A stretch of DNA of 50,779 nucleotides from Bacteroidales bacterium (lineage in GTDB: Bacteria; Bacteroidota; Bacteroidia; Bacteroidales; UBA4417): the NCBI GenBank assembly GCA_016707705.1, contig JADJHD010000037.1, positions 1-50,779 of the forward strand, written 5' to 3'. The notes under the pieces were generated by a model. It worked only from the letters and a program-made list of their open reading frames with translations. It was not told the origin of the DNA and searched no databases. The position numbers and the translations under genes are program-made. This document shows, piece by piece, positions 38,373 through 45,206 of this stretch (within the stretch, counting starts at the first letter, position 1; each line of letters starts with the position of its first letter).

Positions 38373-38915
38373 TCAGCCGTTCAGGATTTTGTAAATATCG
38401 GAAGAATTTCTTCCCAATCCATCATAGTCCAGTCCGTAACCAACAACAAATTCATTCGGAATGCTGAAACAGAGGTAATCAATCGGGAATTTCATCCTGA
38501 AGGCATCCGGTTTCAGCAGGCAAGCGGCAACTTTTACTGCCGCTGGTTCCATGTCGTTGATCTGCTTGAGAAAACCATGAAGGGTTAAGCCAGTGTCCAC
38601 GATATCCTCAATAACTACAACGGTCCTGCCTTTGAGGGAAATATCAAGACCGATAACTTCCTTGATAGTTCCTGTGCTTTCCATTCCGCTGTAGGAAGAA
38701 AGCTTCACAAAAGCGATCTCGCAATCAATTTTTACCTTCTTGATGAGGTCGGAAGCAAAAATAAATGCTCCGTTCAGCACTACGATAAACACAGGTACCT
38801 GTCCATCAAGCTCCTGGTTAATTTTTGAAGCAATTGTGCGAATTGCTGATTGAATATCGTCTGCAGTAAGATATTTGGTAAAAACCTTATCCCGTATTAC
38901 CCAAGTGTCTGACAT
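38373..38915 (-). CDS. hpt: Hypoxanthine phosphoribosyltransferase
   Basis: This 180-residue protein has the PRPP-binding motif VIEDIVDTG (residues 101-109), the early LNGAFIFASDL loop, and PIDYLCFSIPNEFVVGYGLDYD near the end. All are typical of HGPRT. It makes IMP (and often GMP) from free bases for purine salvage. The neighbour adk and the opposite-strand purE give this stretch a purine-metabolism theme. Confidence 0.96.
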   Translation of the reverse strand: MSDTWVIRDKVFTKYLTADDIQSAIRTIASKINQELDGQVPVFIVVLNGAFIFASDLIKKVKIDCEIAFVKLSSYSGMESTGTIKEVIGLDISLKGRTVVVIEDIVDTGLTLHGFLKQINDMEPAAVKVAACLLKPDAFRMKFPIDYLCFSIPNEFVVGYGLDYDGLGRNSSDIYKILNG

Positions 38916-38939
38916 ATTTTTCGCTTAAAATCTCTGTAG

Positions 38940-38969
38940 CAAAGATAGGGTTTTGCGTTGGATTTCAAT
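38940..38969 (-). promoter_or_regulatory. Promoter TTG-N19-TATCTTTG for hpt
   Basis: On the minus strand TTG (38967-38969) is followed after 19 bases by TATCTTTG (38940-38947), a full match to the Bacteroidota sigma-A pattern, 24 bases upstream of the hpt start. This is the best promoter I found in the window. Confidence 0.55.
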
Positions 38970-39154
38970 GGGAAGATGTTAAGATGCGCAGCGAAGCGAA
39001 GTCCGCTGGTTGGCGGATGAGGATGCGCAGCGAAGCGGAGTCTGCCGGCTGGCGGATGGAGATGAGGGAATTTTGAAAATGAGAGAATTTGAGAATTTAA
39101 AAATGTGATTGAACTAACGATTATCTCCGCTGTGGCGGATCCGTATAAATCAGT

Positions 39155-39170
39155 CCGCCAGCTGGCGGAC
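39155..39170. repeat. Perfect palindrome TCCGCCAGCTGGCGGA
   Basis: The 16-base perfect palindrome is identical to the one at 19772-19787. Imperfect relatives lie at 2652, 6955, 19916, 27206, 39002, 39042 and 39127, all intergenic. Confidence 0.85.
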
Positions 39171-39324
39171 ATCTGTGTTCTAATTCTTGCAAATAGCCCG
39201 AGTCTATACCACTAAGGAACCCCGAACCTTCGCCACTAACAACTAAATACTAACAACTGCTTTCCCCGAACCTTGAACTTGTCCAGTTTCCAAGGGGAAT
39301 TTGTATTTTCGTAAAAAAATCGAT

Positions 39325-39831
39325 ATGAAACCCCAGGTTAGCATAATCATGGGCAGTACCAGCGATCTCAATGTAATGGAAGCTGCTGCCAAGGTATTGA
39401 ATGAGTTTAAAATTCCGTTCGAAATGAATGCCCTTTCGGCGCACCGCACCCCTGAGCTGGTGGAGGAGTTTGCCCGAAATGCGCATAGTCGCGGAGTGAA
39501 AGTGATAATTGCCGGTGCCGGAATGGCCGCCCATCTTCCTGGAGTAATCGCAGCCTTTACACCCATTCCTGTTATCGGAGTGCCTGTTAAATCCTCATTT
39601 GAGGGACTGGATGCCTTGCTGGCCATTGTTCAGATGCCTCCGGGAATACCTGTTGCCACCGTGGCTGTGAATGGTGCCATGAATGCTGCTATCCTGGCTG
39701 CTGAAATCATCGCAACAGGTGATGATGAATTGTTTAATAGGGTTTTTCAGTACAAGGAAAATCTGAAAATTAAAATTGCCGAAGCAAATAAGGAACTTAG
39801 CAAAGTCAAGTACGAGTTCAAGGTTGACTGA
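39325..39831 (+). CDS. purE: N5-carboxyaminoimidazole ribonucleotide mutase
   Basis: This 168-residue class I PurE starts KPQVSIIMGSTSDLNVM, with the conserved GSTSD loop and SAHRTPE (His40, the catalytic histidine region). IAGAGMAAHLPGVIA and GVPVKSS complete the family's active-site blocks. It converts N5-CAIR to CAIR in purine synthesis. The ATG at 39325 is preferred over the in-frame upstream TTG at 39301 because it gives the usual PurE N-terminus. Confidence 0.96.
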   Translation: MKPQVSIIMGSTSDLNVMEAAAKVLNEFKIPFEMNALSAHRTPELVEEFARNAHSRGVKVIIAGAGMAAHLPGVIAAFTPIPVIGVPVKSSFEGLDALLAIVQMPPGIPVATVAVNGAMNAAILAAEIIATGDDELFNRVFQYKENLKIKIAEANKELSKVKYEFKVD

Positions 39832-40546
39832 TTTTTTTAGTTGTTAGTAGTTTAGGCAGTAAACTGCAATAGGGAATTGATTCCGAAAGGTGGTAGATTG
39901 TGCAAGTAGCAGATAATAGAACACAGATGACACTGGAAACACAGATAAACACTGATTCTGATGTTCTTAATTTCCTGCACAAAATTAGAATTCTGGTACA
40001 AAGCTATAGAAATGACTATTGCATGACCATCGCATGACTATTGCCTGACTATCGTCTGACAATCGCATGACTATCGTCTGACAATCGCCTGACTATCGTC
40101 TGACTATCGCATGACTATCGCCTGACTATCGTCTGACTATTGCATGACTATTGTATAACCATCAAATGACAATCGTTTGACTATCGCATGACAATTGTAT
40201 GACTTTGGTCTGACAATTATCAACCCGCCTTTTCTTGCAAAATTGAAACAAACCTGTATTTTTGCTATTGAGAGGCAAATATCCTGGTTTGTTTTATTTT
40301 TGGTCTCTTTCACAAGTGGACATTGATAATCAACCGGATTTGTGTGCTGACTTACCCATCCAGGGGTAAATGCAGCTATTGGCACTGTCTTTCCGCACCC
40401 TCCGGTACATTTTGATGCCAGGCAGTTTCGATCAGGGCTGCTTTGTGCATTTATTTCGTTGGTTATAGTTGTTGAGTGCATGGAGGTGCATTTCCCGTCA
40501 ATAGATTGTTGACGTTATTGCAGTTTTGAACTAATGTACTCTCTAA
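39832..40546. other. Intergenic region upstream of the radical SAM cluster
   Basis: This 715-base gap is the longest in the window. It contains gtgcaagtagcagataatagaacacagat (39899-39927, shared with 27178), the 11-bp minisatellite (40012-40219), and about 325 bases of unique sequence. In that part are small inverted repeats TACCC...GGGTA (about 40355-40371) and GTCAA...TTGAC (40497-40513) that could be regulatory. No clear promoter was found. A reverse-strand Cys-containing frame (40137-40481) is discussed under findings. Confidence 0.6.
40012..40219 (+). repeat. 11-bp minisatellite, about nineteen units
   Basis: Nineteen head-to-tail 11-base units of the form (A/C)TGACTATCG(C/T) cover 208 bases, with one to three substitutions per unit and no spacers. 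The same unit in reverse orientation is at 6669-6768. It lies between purE and the radical SAM cluster. Confidence 0.93.
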
Positions 40547-41552
40547 ATGGCTAATATCCTGCTTACTCAGCGTTGTGTGCGTTCATGCCCCTATTGCTTT
40601 GCCAAAAAGTACATGGCTGATGCTCCCTTTGAGGAAACGCTTTCATGGAACGACTTAATCTACCTTGCTGATTTTCTCATCGCCTCCGGCGAAAACAGAG
40701 TCTCCCTGCTGGGTGGCGAGCCTACACTTCATCCTCATTTCGTGGAAATTATCCTCTACTTGCTGGAGCGGAATTTTCACATTAATGTATTCACCAGCGG
40801 AGTGATGACTCCTGAAATTTTTGAGGATTTGTCCAATAACCTCACAGGCATCCATCCTGAAAGGCTTTCCTTCGTCTGCAACGTGAATAACCCTTCAAAA
40901 TCGCCGGCTGCAGAAGTGAAAAAAGTGGAGCAGTTTCTTGAAACCTTCGGGCATCTTACAAACCCCGGATACAATATCTATTCACCGGATTTTGATATGG
41001 ATTTCGTGTTCGATTATATCAATCGCTTCGGACTGAAGAAATTTGTCCGCCTTGGACTGGCTCACCCCTATTCCCGGAAAGAAAAATGCATTTGTACAGG
41101 TGGAGAAAATGCGCAAAATGGCTGAGCGCTTCATAGAGTATGCGCCAGTTTTCGAGAGGTTCAGGGTTAAGCCCGGACTGGACTGCGGTTTTCCGCTATG
41201 CGTATTTACTGATGATCAACTTGGGAAATTATACAAGATAACCGCAGGGCATCTCACCTTTGGTTGCGGTCCGGCTGTGGATATTGGTCCGGATATGAAT
41301 ATCTGGTCATGTTTCCCTCTTTCTGAATATCATAAGCGCTCAATTTACGATTTCGACAGCATTCAGGATATCAGAAGATATTACGAAGACCTTCACAAGA
41401 ATATCAGAATTGAGAGTTCGGGAATTTTTGAAGCCTGCGATGAATGCATACATCGTGATGAGCATGTTTGTCAGGGCGGTTGTCTGGCACATATGCTGAA
41501 CAGCTTTAACAATGAGGCTCCCATCAGAATGCAGGACGTTTACAGTGATTAG
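40547..41552 (+). CDS. Radical SAM/SPASM maturase, split by a one-base frameshift
   Basis: Read with one base skipped, this is a protein of about 335 residues. The N-terminus MANILLTQRCVRSCPYC carries the radical SAM CxxxCxxC motif (Cys10, Cys14, Cys17) and GGEPT at 56-60. After the break the frame continues KKNAFVQVEKM, DCGFPLCVF, GCGP and WSCFPL, then ACDECIHRDEHVCQGGC, a SPASM-type set of cysteines for auxiliary Fe-S clusters. The natural joint is at the C run 41065-41068, giving AHPIPGKKNAF. It is the first gene of the Tyr-rich protein cluster and probably modifies that protein in the cytoplasm (inference). The frameshift may be an assembly error, a mutation or a recoding site. Confidence 0.85.
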
Positions 41553-41580
41553 TTCCTGTAAAAACATTTTAGACAACACC

Positions 41581-42441
41581 ATGGATCATATACTAGTCAT
41601 AAATCATAACGAATCCCTGATCAGCAGACTGCGTTCAAAAGCACTGGTTGTGAAGACCTCCGACCTCTTTGCATTCAGGGAAATCGCCCATACTGTAAAT
41701 GAGTTCAATAAGCTCCATAGCATTCAGGCAGTAGTAAAAGGGAAAATGAGCGACCTTCCTGTTTCGGAAGATTGGGGCGGAATCCCGGTTAGCCTTTTCA
41801 TCAGGGAATTTGGAGATATCAGAACCTTTATCAGGAAATCAGGCCTTTGGAGAACTCTGCCGGTTAGAGTATTTCTTTCCTCTGCAACTCCTGAAAACTT
41901 CACCTATCTGCAGCTGATGGCATCGCTTGGAGTTGATTGCGGAATCTGGTTTGAAGATGGAAATACCGACTGGCAAGCCGGAGCTGATTTGCTTCATTAT
42001 GCAGTTTATGGGAAAGCTCCGCATGCAAGCATTGAGCCTTTCGTTTATCTGGTCGATAATTACAAAGCCAGTGAGCAGACTGATTTTTCATCGGTTTATT
42101 TCAATGATCCGGAAAGATACCTGCATGTTGATGATCAGGGAAATGTCGCTCTTAGCTCAGGAGATCTGGCAAGAGGAGAATTTGCCTGCACACTTGAAAA
42201 TCTTCAGGATATCAGGGAAACAACCGCATATCAGGAAAGACTTAATGTCTGGCAGGAGATCTTCCTGAATTCTGAAAGCTGCTCCTCCTGTCCGGCATGG
42301 AGAGTTTGCCTTGGGAAATTTTCGAAAACTGCAGCTGAGCAACCCGGATGCAAGGATTTATTCAGCGATATGATGGAAGCAGCAGAGTTTGTACAATCAC
42401 ATGCCAGCGAACGAAGGGTAAAGGAACTATGCCGACTATAA
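41581..42441 (+). CDS. SPASM-tailed partner protein lacking the radical SAM cysteine motif
   Basis: This 286-residue protein has no CxxxCxxC at its start. Its middle (VRVFLSSATPENFTYLQLM, then SLGVDCGIWF) looks like the inner strands of a radical SAM-type barrel. Near the C-terminus it has SCSSCPAWRVC and a later PGC, resembling a reduced SPASM cluster site. I call it a pseudo-radical-SAM or substrate-binding partner. Its stop overlaps the start of the next radical SAM gene by 13 bases, indicating translational coupling. An earlier in-frame ATG at 41512 overlaps the previous gene; the ATG at 41581 is the more natural start. Confidence 0.75.
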   Translation: MDHILVINHNESLISRLRSKALVVKTSDLFAFREIAHTVNEFNKLHSIQAVVKGKMSDLPVSEDWGGIPVSLFIREFGDIRTFIRKSGLWRTLPVRVFLSSATPENFTYLQLMASLGVDCGIWFEDGNTDWQAGADLLHYAVYGKAPHASIEPFVYLVDNYKASEQTDFSSVYFNDPERYLHVDDQGNVALSSGDLARGEFACTLENLQDIRETTAYQERLNVWQEIFLNSESCSSCPAWRVCLGKFSKTAAEQPGCKDLFSDMMEAAEFVQSHASERRVKELCRL

Positions 42442-43539
42442 TATTCAAGCCTACAGAGGCCTGCAACTCTTCCTGTATCTATTGTGATGTGGTGACCCGC
42501 AAGGCGCCCAAAACGATGAAGATCGAGTTGCTGGAACTGATTTTCAAAAGGATTAACGAATACCTGCTTGCTGAACCCCGGGGAGAGGATAACCCTGATT
42601 TGGCATGGAGGAGAGCCTTTATTGCTGGGAGTTGATTATTTCAGGAAAGCTCTGGAGCTTCAGAATTCATTATGCACTGAAACCAAAGGCAGGATTGAGC
42701 ATGCCATACAATCGAATCTCACCCTCATTAATCAGGAGTTTATTGATGTTTTCCGTGAGATGGGAATCAACCAGATCGGCACCAGCTTTGAACCTATTGC
42801 TAATATCCGTGGTCCCGGGACCAAACGAGATTCTGCCTGGTATAACCGGAAATTCATGGAAGGAATAAATCTGCTGGCGAAGAACAATATCGGCTGGGGA
42901 TTTATATATGTGGTTACCCGCAAATCGCTGGAGAAACCGGTTGAGTTGTTCCATTATCTCACCAACTTCAAGATGAGCGGTGGTTTCAACATGAACCCGG
43001 TATTGATATATGGCGAGGACAAGGATAATATTGCAATTACTCCCATTGAATTTGCTGATTTCCTGGGTGCAATTTTCCCCGAATGGTGGAAAAACAGGCA
43101 TCGCTATCCGGATGTGAATCCTTTCAAGTCCATTCTGGGAAACTACAATGAGCAGGGAAGGAACCTTTCACTGGGATGTGTGGATTCGGGAAATTGTGCC
43201 AATTCACATGTTTATATTGGTCCCGAAGGTGAAACCTCACAATGCGGCAGGGCAGGGGACTGGCAGATTAACAGTTATGGAAATGTTCTGGAGAGAAGTT
43301 TGTCCGACATTTTTAAAGATCCGCAGCGTGAAGAATTCAACAGAAGAACGGAATACCTGAAAGACGCCGATTGCGCCGGTTGCCGCTTCTGGGAACTATG
43401 CCATGGTGGTTGTCCGCTGGATGCCTATCACAAGCACAAGGAGTTTATGCATAAAACCATGTGGTGTGAAGCTAAGCATGTATTCCTTGAAAAATATTTT
43501 GAGCCTGTAACGGGCATGACATTCAATGTTAACGCATGA
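42429..43539 (+). CDS. Radical SAM/SPASM maturase (second), split by a one-base frameshift
   Basis: With one base skipped, this is a protein of about 370 residues. It begins MPTIIFKPTEACNSSCIYC with the radical SAM motif (Cys12, Cys16, Cys19). After the break it continues ERITLIWHGGEPLLLG. The C-terminal SPASM domain is canonical: LGCVDSGNC, TSQCGRAGDW and DADCAGCRFWELCHGGCPLDAY, then MWCEAKH. The joint is at CCCC (42576-42579), giving LLAEPGERITL. It overlaps the upstream gene by 13 bases and the downstream glycosyltransferase by 4 (ATGA). SPASM radical SAM enzymes commonly crosslink or epimerise residues of peptides; here the Tyr-rich protein is the obvious candidate substrate. Confidence 0.87.
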
Positions 43540-44447
43540 AAGAAAGTAAAAAGACAGAGCAGTCCGAAGTAGAACCTCAGCTAGCTGTAGAATCAGTTTC
43601 TGCTGATAGCAATGAGCTGTGGATCAATCCTATCGGAGGACTTGGTGACACCCTGATGCTATCAGGTGTGCTGAAGCTTGTGTACGACCGGGATCCATCC
43701 AAAAGATTCAATCTGGCAAGGAGGACCCGCTATTCAAGCATTCTGGAGGGACATCCGGCAATTGGTAAAGTTGGACATCCCCCAAAGGATGCCAAAATTA
43801 TCGGTACCGATTACTGGTCGCATGAAACCTTGGGACCCGGATCCCAGAGGGCATTCCAGATTTTGGCAAGGATGTACGGATTGGAAACTCCCATCGAAGA
43901 GAAACTATATCTGCCGGTAGAGCCTGAGGATGATGCCATATTAAATAAATTCATTCCCTGGAAGGAGAAAAATGTTCTGATTTCTCCCAGTTCCGAATCA
44001 CCAAGGAAGATGATGCATCCCATGGCCTGGCACATCATAGTGGAAAAATTGAAGGAGCAGGGCGCAAATGTGATGCAGTCGGGGAGGATGAATGAGCTTC
44101 GGATTAAAGGAGCCTATTCGCTGTTGGGAATTACCTCTCCCCGGCAGTTGATTGCCCTCTTGCGGAAATGCCAGTTGGTGATTACCTCCGATAACTTCGT
44201 AATGCATGCTGCCCACCTGACTGGAATCCCAACGGTGGCTTTCTGGGGACCTACCGATCATCGGGTTTATGGATATGCAGAGCAAACCCATCTGCAGGCT
44301 CCGCTTGACCATTGCGATCAGAAGGATGCCTGTATCGGAGTAGGATTTGCGCAGAATTATCCAACACCTTGTCCCTTGGGTGAACATCATTGTATCAACA
44401 GGATTCCGATGGAAGAGATACTTTATAAAATTTCCCAGCGACTATAA
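43536..44447 (+). CDS. GT9-type (heptosyltransferase-like) glycosyltransferase
   Basis: The 303-residue product starts with a polar, acidic stretch (about 25 residues) and then a GT9/GT-B fold: NPIGGLGDTLMLSG (residues 31-44), LISPSSESPRKMM, and SDNFVMHAAHLTGIPTVAFWG (218-238). A Cys-containing end (Cys260, Cys266, Cys279, Cys286 in CPLGEHHC) resembles the PLGxHxC motif of heptosyltransferases. The family moves heptose or another sugar from a nucleotide donor. Here no LPS genes are nearby; its 4-base overlap with the radical SAM gene suggests that it acts on the cluster's protein (inference). Confidence 0.85.
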   Translation: MKESKKTEQSEVEPQLAVESVSADSNELWINPIGGLGDTLMLSGVLKLVYDRDPSKRFNLARRTRYSSILEGHPAIGKVGHPPKDAKIIGTDYWSHETLGPGSQRAFQILARMYGLETPIEEKLYLPVEPEDDAILNKFIPWKEKNVLISPSSESPRKMMHPMAWHIIVEKLKEQGANVMQSGRMNELRIKGAYSLLGITSPRQLIALLRKCQLVITSDNFVMHAAHLTGIPTVAFWGPTDHRVYGYAEQTHLQAPLDHCDQKDACIGVGFAQNYPTPCPLGEHHCINRIPMEEILYKISQRL

Positions 44448-44511
44448 ATCAAACAACTGAGTGTTACAAATCGATATTTTTTAATAAATTTCAGCATTAA
44501 ATCATTTTACT

Positions 44512-45186
44512 ATGTCGACATCTGACAAACCAGATTCACTGCAACCGGAGAAGAAGCAGGAATCAATTCAGCAGGATGATGGAAACCGCAAGATGGCCAG
44601 AAGGGAAGCCCTGAAAAGAGGAGCCAAAAAACTCTTCGGACTGGCCGGAGTTGCTGCAGCACTTTCAGGACTGAAAGGCATGGCAAGTCCGGTTAAGGGA
44701 ACCAATAATGCTTTGGAAGACCTGAATTACTATTACAGTTACTATACCAGCTACTATTATAGCTACTACTACAGCTATTACGCGAATTACAACAGCATTT
44801 ACTATAGTTACTACAGTTACTATTACAGCTATTACAGTAATTATTACAGTTACTATAGCAACTATTACAGCTATTACAGCAACTATTACAGTTACTATAG
44901 CAATTACTACAGTTACTATAGCTATTACAGCAGCTATTCAAGCTATTATTACAGTTATTACAATAGCTACAGCAGTTACTACACCAGTTATTACAACAGT
45001 TACGGCTATTACAGTAATTACAATAGCTACAGCTCCTATTATAACGACTACTCAAGCAACTACAGCAGCTACTCCAGCCTGACGAACTACTCTGATTATT
45101 CGAGCTATTCAAGCTATAACAGTTACAATAGCTACAACAGTTATACTGACTATTCAAGTTTCTCAAAGTATTCCAGCATTTCCTAA
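44512..45186 (+). CDS. Tyr/Ser/Asn-repeat protein with twin-arginine-like leader; candidate radical SAM substrate
   Basis: This 224-residue protein has two parts. Residues 1-71 are a charged N-terminus followed by ARREALKRGAKK (Arg30-Arg31), a hydrophobic stretch LFGLAGVAAALSGL and GMASP. That layout matches a Tat signal (RRxxLK) or a leader peptide. Residues 73-224 contain about 69 Tyr with Ser and Asn almost filling the rest. Four perfect YYSYYSN heptads occupy residues 104-131. Tyr followed two places later by Asn/Asp/Lys occurs at YSN (five times), YAN, YND, YSD and YTD. It lies 64 bases after the glycosyltransferase and 20 before the WG-repeat gene. I infer a structural or surface peptide that is post-translationally modified. 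No family was recognised. Confidence 0.85.
   Translation: MSTSDKPDSLQPEKKQESIQQDDGNRKMARREALKRGAKKLFGLAGVAAALSGLKGMASPVKGTNNALEDLNYYYSYYTSYYYSYYYSYYANYNSIYYSYYSYYYSYYSNYYSYYSNYYSYYSNYYSYYSNYYSYYSYYSSYSSYYYSYYNSYSSYYTSYYNSYGYYSNYNSYSSYYNDYSSNYSSYSSLTNYSDYSSYSSYNSYNSYNSYTDYSSFSKYSSIS
44821..44904 (+). repeat. Four 21-bp units encoding the YYSYYSN heptad
   Basis: The four units encode the same seven residues; every base difference between them is a synonymous third-position change (tat/tac, agc/agt, aat/aac). Serine is always AGY. This shows selection on the protein sequence rather than a recent DNA duplication. Confidence 0.9.
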
Positions 45187-45206
45187 GGATTTTTAAAGCT
45201 AAGAGT

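Larger units (their letters stand above)
38916..39324. other. Divergent hpt/purE intergenic region, repeat-rich
   Basis: After the hpt promoter lie two direct copies of a 39-bp unit (38983-39021 and 39022-39060: gatgcgcagcgaagcg...ggcggatg). Further TCCGCC-type palindromes follow at 39127-39140 and 39155-39170. A TATTTTCG box (39304-39311) just before purE may be its -7 element. The 39-bp unit is the reverse complement of an element near 27415-27443. No gene is visible. Confidence 0.7.

Noticed and set aside
40012..40219. Regular repeats that might be a CRISPR array
   Set aside because: Units are 11 bases and directly adjacent, with no spacers; no cas genes are nearby.
44512..45186. Splicease-type (X-Tyr-Gly) substrate
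   Set aside because: Only one Tyr-Gly pair occurs in the whole region, so repeated Tyr excision at YG is not suggested.
44512..45186. GG-Bacteroidales-type peptide system
   Set aside because: There is no double-Gly leader cleavage site before the Tyr-rich part, and no C39-type peptidase/transporter in the cluster.
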